Positions 1-8,128 of a stretch of DNA of 64,000 bases are shown here, one piece after another. Positions within the stretch are counted from its first letter, which is position 1; each line of letters begins with the position of its first letter. The translations under genes and the position numbers were made by a program. Origin of the DNA: Bacteroidota bacterium (GTDB lineage: Bacteria > Bacteroidota > Bacteroidia > Bacteroidales > JAAUTT01); NCBI GenBank assembly GCA_021779665.1, contig JAJYAG010000006.1, forward strand, positions 19,005-83,004, written 5' to 3'. The notes below the pieces were generated by a model. That model ran no database searches and was not told the DNA's origin. It worked only from the letters and a program-made list of their open reading frames with translations.

Positions 1-779
1 AGCCCTGAATTATGAATACCCGACTCAATACCTATCGTTTTTACATCCGTAGTTCCAAGACGAAAAAGTTTAGCAGTATAATGCCCGGTTAAAAATGCCG
101 ATGTGTTCTGAATCAGAACGATCAGGAAAATTAAATGTATGTACCTTAAAAAATAACTGAAATTGGCCGCCAAAGCAGCAAACACAAAAATTGCAAATAC
201 AATCAGTGAAAAAATTCGCATGGGTTTGTTCAGCTTTTGTGCAATCTCCGGGAACTTCCAGGCGACAAACATTCCGAGAGCCAAAGGAATTCCCAGAAGT
301 ACAAAAACAGTTTTAATCATTTCCCAGGCATCAATTGAAATAGGAATAAGCAGATGCGATGCTTCAGAGTATAAACTTCCGTAAAGGGCAAAATTGAAAG
401 GAGTCATTACCACGGCAACAATGGTAGAAATTGCGGTTAACGATACCGAAAGTTCAACATTGCCTTTAGCCATGAGCGAAAGAAAATTGGAGATATTACC
501 ACCGGGACAGGCAGCAACTAAAATCATCCCAAGAGCAATAGACGGTGTAGGATGTAACAAAAGAACCAAAAGGAAAGTAACCGCCGGAACAAGAATATGC
601 TGAGCAAGAAAACCAACCAACACTGGTCGGGGGTTGGTAGCTATTATCTTAAAATTTACCGGCTTAATCTCTAAAGCAACACCAAACATTATCAGCGCCA
701 GAATTATATTCAAAAACAGAAATCCATCCCCGCTAAAGTTAAGCCTGATCCCATCCAGTACCTGAAGCCCTTCACCCAT
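1..779 (-). CDS. Bile acid:sodium symporter (BASS) family protein, partial
   Basis: Reading leftwards from an ATG at 779 gives an open frame of about 259 codons that runs off the window edge, so the C-terminus is missing. The protein is almost entirely hydrophobic helices. It contains the BASS signatures ACPGGNISNFLSLMAKGN (around residue 90) and IGIESGIHNSG near the window edge, the latter resembling the E-x-G-x-QN sodium/substrate motif. Members of this inner-membrane family co-transport sodium with bile acids, pantoate, pyruvate or other organic anions; the substrate cannot be read from sequence. It is divergent from plsC across about 220 bases and has no operon partner in view. The family call is firm, the substrate unknown. 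Confidence 0.85.
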   Translation of the reverse strand, partial: MGEGLQVLDGIRLNFSGDGFLFLNIILALIMFGVALEIKPVNFKIIATNPRPVLVGFLAQHILVPAVTFLLVLLLHPTPSIALGMILVAACPGGNISNFLSLMAKGNVELSVSLTAISTIVAVVMTPFNFALYGSLYSEASHLLIPISIDAWEMIKTVFVLLGIPLALGMFVAWKFPEIAQKLNKPMRIFSLIVFAIFVFAALAANFSYFLRYIHLIFLIVLIQNTSAFLTGHYTAKLFRLGTTDVKTIGIESGIHNSG

Positions 780-998
780 ATCTAATTAAATAAATAGAAT
801 TTACAAAAAAACGTGATACAAACCGCTAAGATATAAAAATAACTTATTGCCAATTACCATTGTTTAATGCTGCCATGAATAGCAATACACCGCAATTTTA
901 TCACAAATAAAACTGACAAAACACTTTATCTGTAATGGTATTTTTCACATATTAACCGGATATAAATTTTTTTTGTTCTTTTGTCCAAAATATATTCA

Positions 999-1742
999 AT
1001 GACAACAATCGTTAAAGTTATTGCCATACCGCTAACAGTTTTCTTTTATATCGTTTTTGGCTTATTATTGGTTATTTTTCATGCGATTCAGGTTTTAGCG
1101 CTTCACCTGGGAGGATACCATGCACACAAAAAATCAGTCGACATCCTCAATTATTGCATTATAAAGTGCTTTTACCTTGTAGGGGCAAGGGTGAAATTCA
1201 ATGGTTTTGAAAAACTTCCTGAAAGCCGGCCTTTGATTATAGTTTCGAATCACCAGAGTCAATGGGACATTCCTCCTGTAGTCTGGGGTTTCCGGAAACA
1301 TCATCCCAAGTTTATCTCGAAAATTGAGCTGGCCAAAAATATTCCAAGCATATCCTACAATCTCCGGCATGGCGGCTCAGCATTGATCGACAGGAAAAAC
1401 GGATCGCAAGCCATACGTGAGCTTATTAAACTTGGCGAAAAGATTGAGAAGAATAATTATGCCGTTTGCATTTATCCGGAAGGTACAAGAAGTGCCGATG
1501 GCAAAATGAAGAAATTTCAGCCCGGCGGAATTAAAACGCTGTTAAAAGCTGCACCATCGGCTGTAATTGTACCTTTTGTAATTGATGGTAATTATAAACT
1601 GCAGGCAAATAAATCATGGATCATAAATCCTGGTGTAAAGCTTACCTATACAGTCCTCGACCCAATTGAACCGGGGATGATTCCGGCTGAAGAGCTTGTA
1701 GAAAAAACAGAGGAAGCTATAAGAAAATTTTTAAATCAATAA
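999..1742 (+). CDS. plsC: 1-acyl-sn-glycerol-3-phosphate acyltransferase (PlsC family)
   Basis: Inner-membrane acyltransferase that would convert lysophosphatidate to phosphatidate in phospholipid synthesis. An N-terminal hydrophobic segment (about residues 5-35) anchors it. The catalytic NHxxxWD motif (NHQSQWD) lies near residue 84 and the glycerol-phosphate-binding PEGTRS motif near residue 160, with the expected spacing. I chose the ATG at 999 (247 residues). An in-frame TTG at 981 would add six residues but is less likely. The gene is monocistronic by position and is followed by a strong hairpin terminator at 1871. PlsC relatives that acylate other lysophospholipids or ornithine lipids cannot be excluded. 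Confidence 0.88.
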   Translation: MTTIVKVIAIPLTVFFYIVFGLLLVIFHAIQVLALHLGGYHAHKKSVDILNYCIIKCFYLVGARVKFNGFEKLPESRPLIIVSNHQSQWDIPPVVWGFRKHHPKFISKIELAKNIPSISYNLRHGGSALIDRKNGSQAIRELIKLGEKIEKNNYAVCIYPEGTRSADGKMKKFQPGGIKTLLKAAPSAVIVPFVIDGNYKLQANKSWIINPGVKLTYTVLDPIEPGMIPAEELVEKTEEAIRKFLNQ

Positions 1743-1870
1743 AAAATCTTCTGAAAAACGTAACCTCATTGGAAAAGCGACGTATCACGCAGTATTAAAA
1801 CGAATTTTTCAACATAACAATATTTTTACCCGGGCAACCGGAACCGAATTTAATCGACAACACCTAGCAC

Positions 1871-1903
1871 AAAGCCGGACATCAAACTCCGGCTTTTTCT
1901 TTT
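1871..1903 (+). terminator. Rho-independent terminator downstream of plsC
   Basis: A perfect 9-bp stem AAAGCCGGA/TCCGGCTTT with an 8-nt loop is followed by a T-rich run (TTTTTCTTTTT). It sits about 130 bases after the plsC stop codon and before the promoter of the next gene. Confidence 0.8.
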
Positions 1904-1959
1904 TAATCATTTCTTAACTCCGATGATCAGTTTACCCGTTAAACGTTTCAATTTTATTA

Positions 1960-1967
1960 TAATTTTG
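1960..1967 (+). promoter_or_regulatory. Candidate Bacteroidota -7 promoter box (TAATTTTG)
   Basis: TAATTTTG matches the Bacteroidota TAnnTTTG -7 consensus and lies about 73 bases before the ATG of the DUF3078 gene. No good TTG -33 element is visible at the usual spacing, so this rests on the -7 box alone. Confidence 0.35.
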
Positions 1968-2039
1968 TTTTGCATCGAATAACTCTAACTCTTAATCTCA
2001 CAGTTGAACTAATTCAACGCGTTGAAATTTTTATTAAGG

Positions 2040-2996
2040 ATGAAAAAAACGGCTTTACTTTTCTTAGCAACTTTAATAATGAGTTCTGTTTACGGTCAGG
2101 TGGTAGAACCCGACAAGAAGCAACAGATAGACTCGGTAAGATACTGGCAATATGGAGGCGTGGTAATGTTGAACTTCGGACAAACAGCGCTGTCGAACTG
2201 GGCTGCAGGGGGCGAAAACTCACAATCGGGAAACAGCTTTTTTAACTTTTTTGCAAACTACAAAAAAAAGAATATCACCTGGGATAATACCATAGACCTG
2301 GGATATGGGATGCTCCGCCAAAATGAGCAAAACCGCAAAACCGACGACAAGATCGATTTTTCTACAAAGTTTGGTATGGCAGCATCAAAAAAATGGTATT
2401 ACTCGGCACTATTCAGTTTCAAATCGCAATTCACTAATGGTTATAAATACCCCAACGATACCACCCGAATTAAAATATCGGAGTTTCTGGCTCCTGCTTA
2501 TATTGTAACTGCAATAGGTATGGACTATAAGCCGGCCAAGTTTTTCACGGCCTTTATTTCGCCACTTACAGGTAAGATAACAGTTGTGGCAAACGACTCA
2601 CTGGCCGATCTCGGAGCCTTTGGGGTCGAAGCAGCCAAGTACGATCCGGTATCAAAAGAAAAAATTTCCAACGGGAAAAACATTCGCGAAGAATTGGGAG
2701 GGTATTGTAAAATAGCTTTTCAAAAAGACATTATGAAAAACGTAAACCTCTCGACTAAAATAGATCTTTTCTCGAATTATGTAAAAAGACCAGAAAATGT
2801 AGATGTAAACTGGCAGGTACTGATTTCGATGAAAATCAACAAATTTATCAGCGCATCTTTGTCAACGCATTTGATTTATGACGAGGATACCAGGATAAAA
2901 AACAAAGTCACTAAAGAATTAGAACCTCCAAAAGTTCAGTTTAAAGAGATCCTTGGTGTTGGATTTTCCTATAAATTTGGGAAAAATGGGAAATAA
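2040..2996 (+). CDS. DUF3078 family protein, probable outer-membrane protein
   Basis: A 318-residue protein with a clear signal peptide (MKKTALLFLATLIMSSVYGQ) ending in a Bacteroidota-style GQ cleavage site. The mature part has alternating polar and aromatic stretches (SNWAAGGENSQS, then repeated YxxxF/Wxx pairs) and ends in LGVGFSYKFGKNGK, which looks like a membrane-facing beta-strand. This pattern is typical of DUF3078, a family without a described function in Bacteroidota outer membranes. The ATG at 2040 is preferred because it begins exactly at the signal peptide; an upstream in-frame start at 2022 adds only six residues. It stands alone, with a candidate promoter at 1960. Confidence 0.75.
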   Translation: MKKTALLFLATLIMSSVYGQVVEPDKKQQIDSVRYWQYGGVVMLNFGQTALSNWAAGGENSQSGNSFFNFFANYKKKNITWDNTIDLGYGMLRQNEQNRKTDDKIDFSTKFGMAASKKWYYSALFSFKSQFTNGYKYPNDTTRIKISEFLAPAYIVTAIGMDYKPAKFFTAFISPLTGKITVVANDSLADLGAFGVEAAKYDPVSKEKISNGKNIREELGGYCKIAFQKDIMKNVNLSTKIDLFSNYVKRPENVDVNWQVLISMKINKFISASLSTHLIYDEDTRIKNKVTKELEPPKVQFKEILGVGFSYKFGKNGK

Positions 2997-3101
2997 TAAA
3001 GGATAAATGTTTTTAAACTTTTTTGTTGTAAATTTCTTCGTAAAAATATTCTGAAAATTTCAGAGCACATTTTTCCCCATAATAACCTAAAACTTTAAAC
3101 C

Positions 3102-3500
3102 ATGTCAGTCCTAAAAGAATTTAAGGAGTTTGCAATGCGCGGCAATGTAATCGACCTCGCTATTGGTATTGTGATTGGAGCCGCCTTTGGTAAAATTGTA
3201 ACATCTCTGGTTGCCGATGTTATAATGCCGCCGCTCGGACTTCTGATTGGCGGAGTCAACTTCACCGATCTGAAAATTGTAATGAAAGCCGCTGTTGGAG
3301 AAACTCCTGCTGTAACTTTAAACTACGGCAATTTCCTTCAGGTAATTTTCGATTTTATCATCGTGGCTTTTGCTATCTTCTTACTTATCAAGGGTATTAA
3401 CCGGTTTAAGAAAAAAGAAGAAGCCAAACCGGCTGCACCCGCAACTCCCTCGAACGAAGAAAAACTTCTGATGGAAATTCGCGACTTACTAAAGAAATAA
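3102..3500 (+). CDS. mscL: Large-conductance mechanosensitive channel MscL
   Basis: A 132-residue inner-membrane channel that opens at high membrane tension to release solutes during osmotic downshock. The N-terminal amphipathic helix ([20 protein letters not shown]) is followed by TM1, which carries the pore-lining small-residue pattern [16 protein letters not shown], then a periplasmic loop, TM2 (residues about 75-100) and a charged cytoplasmic C-terminal helix ([14 protein letters not shown]). Length and order are normal for MscL. It is monocistronic; an 11-bp hairpin follows the stop codon. Confidence 0.97.
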   Translation: MSVLKEFKEFAMRGNVIDLAIGIVIGAAFGKIVTSLVADVIMPPLGLLIGGVNFTDLKIVMKAAVGETPAVTLNYGNFLQVIFDFIIVAFAIFLLIKGINRFKKKEEAKPAAPATPSNEEKLLMEIRDLLKK

Positions 3501-3532
3501 ATTCGAAGCTGAGTAACTTTGCAATTCAGCCA

Positions 3533-3569
3533 ATAACCGGAGGTTTGGACAAGTTCAGCCTCCGGTTAT
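3533..3569 (+). terminator. Hairpin after mscL, possible terminator without U-tract
   Basis: A perfect 11-bp stem ATAACCGGAGG/CCTCCGGTTAT with a 15-nt loop lies 32 bases after the mscL stop. The downstream sequence is CACATCCACT, not T-rich, so it may act as a 3'-end stabiliser or weak terminator. It ends about 36 bases before the next start codon. Confidence 0.5.
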
Positions 3570-3604
3570 CACATCCACTCAGTAAAAAATAAAACACTAC
3601 TAAC

Positions 3605-4462
3605 ATGAAAGTATTACTTACCTCATTAATTCTTTGCTTCTGCTTCTTCGCAAGCGGTCAAAAAGCAAATCTTCCATTTTATTTTGAAGAACTAACATCC
3701 CCTCAGTTTGAGGAAGCCCTGAAACTTTCTTCAAAAACTGTTATTATCCCGATGGGAATTCTTGAAAAGCATGGTCCTCATTTACCTGTTGGTACTGATA
3801 TTCTGGAATCGCGCGAACTTACCCGACGTGCTGTTTCGAAAGAATATGCTGTGGTTTTTCCTCCGTATTATTTGGGCCAGATTTATGAAGCGAAACATCA
3901 ACCCGGAGTTATTGCCTACAGCAATAAATTAATATGGGATATGCTTCAGGAAACATGCGACGAACTTGGACGTAACGGCTTCGAGAAGATAATTCTTGTA
4001 AACGGCCATGGCGGCAACAACAGCTTTTTACCTTTCTTTTGCCAGTCGCAGCTTGCCAGTAAGAAAAACTATGCTGTATTCCTTTTTTCGCCCGATGAAA
4101 GTGCCGAATACAATAAAAAAATTATGGAAATGAGAAAGTCGAAAGGTCCCGACCAACATGCAGGAGAAACGGAGACATCGACTATGCTGACCCACCGGCC
4201 GGACCTGGTACATCTGGAAGCTGCGGAAAGCCAGAGCGGAGCCGACCAAAACAGGCTCTCGCTGCCATACGCATATACAGGAATATGGTGGTATGCAAAG
4301 TTTCCAAATCATTACTCGGGTAACGGAAAAGTCGCCACAAAAGAGCTGGGCGAATACATTTACCAGTATAATACCGATCAGCTCATAAAGATGATTCAGG
4401 CAGTTAAGGCCGATACAAAAACCCTGATGCTGCAGAATGAGTTTTACGAAAAAGCCAGATAG
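3605..4462 (+). CDS. Exported creatininase-family amidohydrolase
   Basis: A 285-residue protein with a signal peptide (residues 1-19, ending ASGQ), so the enzyme should work outside the cytoplasm. The creatininase fold is marked by GILEKHGPHLPVGTD (metal ligands E54, H56, D65), NGHGGN around H135 and HAGETETS with E188. These are the positions expected for a dinuclear metal-dependent amidohydrolase. Known relatives hydrolyse creatinine, formamidopyrimidines or mycofactocin precursors; the substrate here is unknown. Most characterised members are cytoplasmic, so the signal peptide is worth noting. A GntP-type transporter follows 150 bases downstream, which may or may not share its pathway. Confidence 0.85.
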   Translation: MKVLLTSLILCFCFFASGQKANLPFYFEELTSPQFEEALKLSSKTVIIPMGILEKHGPHLPVGTDILESRELTRRAVSKEYAVVFPPYYLGQIYEAKHQPGVIAYSNKLIWDMLQETCDELGRNGFEKIILVNGHGGNNSFLPFFCQSQLASKKNYAVFLFSPDESAEYNKKIMEMRKSKGPDQHAGETETSTMLTHRPDLVHLEAAESQSGADQNRLSLPYAYTGIWWYAKFPNHYSGNGKVATKELGEYIYQYNTDQLIKMIQAVKADTKTLMLQNEFYEKAR

Positions 4463-4615
4463 CTCCCCAACGGTTTTTTGTTGTTATTGTTTATTAAATT
4501 GAAATTGGTAATTTGTCCAATGAAGTAATTTTTGCGAGCATGAAAAGGTTTCTGTTTTTTGTGGCATGCTTCATGCCTTTATATCTTTCGGTAGTAAACA
4601 TTAAATAACTTAACT

Positions 4616-5932
4616 ATGCCACTACTTTCTATTGCCTTAGGGATTATTGTAATACTTTTTCTTGTTTCGAAACTCAGGTGGAATATTTTCATTGCCCTGC
4701 TGGTATCGTCGTTTGTTGTTGGCGCATTTAACGGCATGAATGTTAATGATATCCTCAAGTCGGTTTTATTTGGAATTGGCGAAACTACCGGAAAAATAGT
4801 GCTGATAATTGTTTTTGGGGCCATGCTGGGCAAACTCATAGAAGAAAGCGGAGCCGCGCATACAATTACATACTGGTTCATTTCCATTTTTGGCGAGAAA
4901 CGACTGCCACTTGCTTTAATACTTACAGGTTTTGCCATTGGATTACCCATGATTTATAATGCCAGTTTTCTTGTATTGATACCCTTGGTTTATACTTTTG
5001 CGTCTACAACAAAATTCCCATTACTCTACCTGGGAATCCCGCTATGTGCAACCATGTCGGTTGCGCATGGATATTTGCCCCCTCACCCTGCTCCAACAGC
5101 GGTGGCAGCCATGCTGAAAGCCGATGTGAATCTCACTTTATTATATGGTATAATCATCGGTATACCGGCAATTCTGATGGGAGGTCCATTTTTAGCACGG
5201 TTTTTCAAAAACTCAAATGCCCAACCTCCTGCCGAGCTTTTCACACGCCGGGAATTTGCAAAATCCGACCTGCCAAAAATCGGAGTTAGCTTATTCACAG
5301 TACTTATTCCTATTATTTTAATGGTTGCAGGTGCCATTTACAATATATCTTTCGGCACCGAGGGCAGAACTGCCGCTTTCTTCAATTTCATAAGTGATCC
5401 GAATTTTGCTTTATTCTTTGCCGTGATTGTTGGAATCTACACACTAGGAGCACGGAAAGGCAGAAAAATGGATAGTGTTATGAAAAGCCTCACAAACTCC
5501 GTAGGCAGTGTTTCTCTCATAATTCTGATAATTGCAGCAGGCGGTGCTTTCAAACAGGTACTTGTTGATAGCGGCGTTGGAAAATACATAGAAACAGTTG
5601 CTACTAATATGCATGCATCTCCTCTCCTTCTTGCCTGGGGCACAGCAGCACTGCTAAGGCTTGCTTTCGGATCAGCTACCGTTGCCACCATTACCGCTGC
5701 CGGTATGATGGCTCCCATAGTTGCAGGTACCGGTATTTCTCCCGAACTTGTTGTTCTGGCCACAGGATCAGGGAGTTTAATGTTCTCTCATTTCAATGAT
5801 ACCGGTTTCTGGATGTTCAAGGAATATTTCAACCTTTCAATAAAACAAACCTTTATGAGCTGGACAGTTATGGAATGTATTGTAAGTACAGCAGGTTTAC
5901 TGGGAGTATTAGCTCTTGACCTTTTAATTTAA
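4616..5932 (+). CDS. GntP-family gluconate/organic acid permease
   Basis: A 438-residue inner-membrane protein with about 12 hydrophobic segments. GntP-family features are the N-terminal LLSIALGIIVILFLVSKLRWN, the internal GSATVATITAAGMMAP segment, and the HFNDTGFWMFKEYF motif near residue 395, strongly conserved in gluconate, serine and idonate symporters of this family. It would import a sugar acid or hydroxy acid with protons. No sugar-acid kinase or dehydratase is adjacent, so the substrate is unassigned. A short hydrophobic reading frame just upstream (4540-4608) overlaps a promoter-like TAATTTTTG and is probably leader sequence. Confidence 0.9.
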   Translation: MPLLSIALGIIVILFLVSKLRWNIFIALLVSSFVVGAFNGMNVNDILKSVLFGIGETTGKIVLIIVFGAMLGKLIEESGAAHTITYWFISIFGEKRLPLALILTGFAIGLPMIYNASFLVLIPLVYTFASTTKFPLLYLGIPLCATMSVAHGYLPPHPAPTAVAAMLKADVNLTLLYGIIIGIPAILMGGPFLARFFKNSNAQPPAELFTRREFAKSDLPKIGVSLFTVLIPIILMVAGAIYNISFGTEGRTAAFFNFISDPNFALFFAVIVGIYTLGARKGRKMDSVMKSLTNSVGSVSLIILIIAAGGAFKQVLVDSGVGKYIETVATNMHASPLLLAWGTAALLRLAFGSATVATITAAGMMAPIVAGTGISPELVVLATGSGSLMFSHFNDTGFWMFKEYFNLSIKQTFMSWTVMECIVSTAGLLGVLALDLLI

Positions 5933-5938
5933 ACGCAA

Positions 5939-6013
5939 CAACATGACTCAGGAAATCCGCAGCAACAACGTTCAATAGTCATGTTGGAATTTGTTCATAA
6001 GTTACGCCTGAGT
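5939..6013 (+). other. Two mutually exclusive inverted repeats between GntP and the next gene
   Basis: CAACATGACT (5939-5948) can pair with AGTCATGTTG (5977-5986). Alternatively ACTCAGG (5946-5952) can pair with CCTGAGT (6007-6013). The two stems share bases 5946-5948, so both cannot form at once. Neither is followed by a T-run. This could be a weak terminator or attenuator-like fold; no known riboswitch class was recognised. Confidence 0.3.
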
Positions 6014-6065
6014 GACAAAATAAAAATTATGCTATTTTTACCGCAATTAACAAAACCAAAAAACC

Positions 6066-6491
6066 ATGCGTTACCTATTATTATCAATGCTGTCGTTGCT
6101 CGCTTTATCCACTTTAAAGGCCAACGACAGAGAACTCTTCAATTACAATAAAGCCAGGATTGAAAATTCGTTAAACGATTTGAACCAAATTGAGAAAATT
6201 GTTAATGACCATCCGGATATGGAAGCCGACGATCTGGTAAAAAGCGGCATTGTTGAAGAAAGTTCGATTTCGTTTATAAACTCCCCCTTAAGCTTAAATG
6301 GGGAACCGCCGTTAGGTATTCCTTCCTTTTTCTGGGGCTGTATCTTTGGTGTTGCAGGAATGATCGTTGTTTTAATCATGACCGATAAAGATAAAAATGA
6401 GATAAAGCAGGCCCTATATGGATGTATAACAACATACATAGCAATTGCTCTGATTTACACTTTCATCATTTTAGAGAGCGGAGGCTTATAA
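6066..6491 (+). CDS. Small exported/membrane protein with GEPPLGIPSFFWGC motif, tandem paralogue 1
   Basis: A 141-residue protein of unrecognised function. An N-terminal signal segment (residues 1-19) is followed by a helical soluble stretch (KARIENSLNDLNQIEKIVND), then GEPPLGIPSFFWGC leading into two transmembrane helices (about 90-108 and 117-136) separated by a charged loop (DKDKNEIKQAL). The next gene has the same layout and the same GEPPLGIPSF-WGC motif, so the two arose by duplication. The promoter region has TATTTTTA about 35 bases before the ATG, an imperfect -7 box. I see no enzymatic motif; a small membrane assembly or envelope role is possible but unsupported. Confidence 0.75.
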   Translation: MRYLLLSMLSLLALSTLKANDRELFNYNKARIENSLNDLNQIEKIVNDHPDMEADDLVKSGIVEESSISFINSPLSLNGEPPLGIPSFFWGCIFGVAGMIVVLIMTDKDKNEIKQALYGCITTYIAIALIYTFIILESGGL

Positions 6492-6584
6492 AATAATACC
6501 AGAATACTTGGATTTTTAAACAAACATAGTATCTTTAAGCTTTAATTGTTATTTGCTTTACTAACCAGTAAAATTTTATTTTTT

Positions 6585-7025
6585 ATGAAAAAACTCTTAC
6601 TTGTTATTTGCGTTTCTGTTTTTGCCTTTGGTTCGGCTTTAGCGAAAGATGCCGAGCTGTTCTCTTATGACAAGGCTAAAGTTAATCAGGCTGTATCTGA
6701 CATGAGCCGGGTTGAACAAATGGTTAACCAAAACCCTAACATTTCTGGTGATGAATTGATGGCTCAGGGTAAACTTGATGCTTCATTTGAAGCTAATGCC
6801 ACTAGTCCTTTCTCAGTTATGGGCGAACCTCCTCTTGGAATTCCTTCATTCTTATGGGGCTGTATCCTTGGTTGGGTTGGTTTATTAATTGTTTATCTTG
6901 TTTCTGAAGACAAAGACGAAACCAAGAAAGCCCTTTGGGGTTGCGTTACCTCAACAATCGTGGGTATTGTTTTCTATTTTGCTTTTTGGGGTGCTCTTTT
7001 TGCAAGCGCTTCTTCTGGTATCTAG
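6585..7025 (+). CDS. Small exported/membrane protein with GEPPLGIPSFLWGC motif, tandem paralogue 2
   Basis: A 146-residue paralogue of the preceding gene. The signal peptide MKKLLLVICVSVFAFGSALA fits better with the ATG at 6585 than with an upstream TTG at 6546. The order is the same: signal peptide, helical region (ELFSYDKAKVNQAVSDMSRVEQMV), GEPPLGIPSFLWGC, TM helix, charged EDKDETKKALWGC loop, second TM helix. Two WGC motifs per protein bracket the loop. A 94-base gap with its own promoter-like sequence (TATCTTTA) separates the genes, so the copies may be separately expressed. A strong terminator follows at 7047. Function unknown. Confidence 0.78.
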   Translation: MKKLLLVICVSVFAFGSALAKDAELFSYDKAKVNQAVSDMSRVEQMVNQNPNISGDELMAQGKLDASFEANATSPFSVMGEPPLGIPSFLWGCILGWVGLLIVYLVSEDKDETKKALWGCVTSTIVGIVFYFAFWGALFASASSGI

Positions 7026-7046
7026 AAAAAAATCAAAAAAGAAATC

Positions 7047-7080
7047 AAACTTCCCGGTTTACGCCGGGAAGTTTTTTATT
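7047..7080 (+). terminator. Rho-independent terminator after the second GEPPLGIPSF gene
   Basis: A perfect 11-bp stem AAACTTCCCGG/CCGGGAAGTTT with a 6-nt loop, ending in TTTTTTATTTATT. The next start codon is only about 10 bases beyond it, so the following operon must start from a promoter inside this region or by read-through. Confidence 0.88.
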
Positions 7081-7089
7081 TATTATTAA

Positions 7090-7779
7090 GTGAAAAATAC
7101 TCTTGCTCTAATATTCCTCAGCTTTTTCTGTTGTTTATCCTCCGGTCTTCATGCCCAAAAGTTCTTCCGATTAAAAGGCGATTTTACCATAAAAGCTAAG
7201 ACCAATGAAGGTAAATCGCAACTAACAATGGGCAAGTTTTATTACGACCGTAACTATAAAAAACTGGTATACGTCAATAACTTCCCTAAAAAAGAAGTGT
7301 GGGTTTCGAAGGATACCTCCGTATATCATATTGTAAACAATAAAGTGATCGATCGCCAGTCAGCTCCTCCGGTTGCCGAATTCTCGATGTTTCATCTGGT
7401 GCTTAACAGCCAGCTCTCCAATTATGGCTTTAAAAACACCGCCATGATAATCGAAAAAGTTGAAAAGCAGGACAATATGGTAATCACCACCTGGGCACTT
7501 CCACCCAAAGCTCCAAAACTTTTTGGAAAGATTAAAACTTCTACTACAAACAACAAGCTAAATGGCATTGTATTTCTTAACATGGAAGGCAAAGTGATTA
7601 AGAAACAATTTTTTAACGATTACAGAAACATAGGCGGATTAGAATTTCCACACGAAGTGGTCGATATAATTTACATTAATGACAAAGAAAATTATCAGGT
7701 TACAACATATAAAAACATACAAATAGATGATCTTACGGAAGGCAATATTTATAATTATACTATTCCTGGGAATAAGTAA
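7090..7779 (+). CDS. LolA-like outer membrane lipoprotein-sorting domain protein
   Basis: A 229-residue exported protein starting at a GTG at 7090, which begins the signal peptide MKNTLALIFLSFFCCLSSGLHAQ. The mature chain is beta-rich, with the successive strands and the xLxGIVFLNMEGKVIKKQFF element common in LolA/LolB-like proteins that bind lipid or lipoprotein acyl chains. No true LolA signature can be claimed by eye. It lies just past a terminator and begins a four-gene run in which each downstream gene overlaps its predecessor. It overlaps yidD by 53 bases. The grouping with a YidD homologue suggests an envelope biogenesis role, by inference only. Confidence 0.6.
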   Translation: MKNTLALIFLSFFCCLSSGLHAQKFFRLKGDFTIKAKTNEGKSQLTMGKFYYDRNYKKLVYVNNFPKKEVWVSKDTSVYHIVNNKVIDRQSAPPVAEFSMFHLVLNSQLSNYGFKNTAMIIEKVEKQDNMVITTWALPPKAPKLFGKIKTSTTNNKLNGIVFLNMEGKVIKKQFFNDYRNIGGLEFPHEVVDIIYINDKENYQVTTYKNIQIDDLTEGNIYNYTIPGNK

Positions 7780-8128
7780 TGTTTGTGTTGTTAGCCAGGA
7801 AGCTTCGGCGTATAAGGAATTTGCAACACAATTCGAAACCCATAAACATAAAGAAACCTACGAATTTGCTAAAAAAGTAAATAATGAGGTGGAATTGGTA
7901 TTTTCCGGATTATTTCTGTTTTATAAATCATTTCTTTCGTCGCAGGATGCAATTTCTTGCGTTTTTTACCCTTCCTGTTCGGTTTATGGCTATCAAACCG
8001 TAAAAAAGAACGGCATTATAATAGGAATGCTCGACACATTCGATCGCCTGAGCCGCTGTCATGCCATGAGTCCCGAAGAATACGATGTCCATCCCGAAAC
8101 CCGACTATTTTATGACCCTGTTAAATAA
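7727..8128 (+). CDS. YidD-like membrane protein insertion efficiency factor with N-terminal signal extension
   Basis: A 133-residue protein. The C-terminal part (about residues 58-115) matches YidD: LFLFYKSFLSS, SCVFYPSCSVYG with Cys78 and Cys84, the conserved KKNGIIIG helix and DRLSRCH with Cys111. YidD assists YidC/Sec membrane insertion at the inner face in other bacteria. Here about 55 residues precede the domain, beginning with a signal peptide (MILRKAIFIIILFLGISNVCVVSQ), so the domain may be periplasmic. That differs from classical cytoplasmic YidD of about 70-85 residues. The start at 7727 overlaps the upstream gene by 53 bases and the stop overlaps the next gene by 17, indicating translational coupling. 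Confidence 0.8.
   Translation: MILRKAIFIIILFLGISNVCVVSQEASAYKEFATQFETHKHKETYEFAKKVNNEVELVFSGLFLFYKSFLSSQDAISCVFYPSCSVYGYQTVKKNGIIIGMLDTFDRLSRCHAMSPEEYDVHPETRLFYDPVK

Noticed and set aside
4540..4608. A 22-residue hydrophobic peptide just upstream of the GntP gene
   Set aside because: It overlaps a promoter-like TAATTTTTG region with no ribosome-binding context; more likely untranslated leader than a gene.
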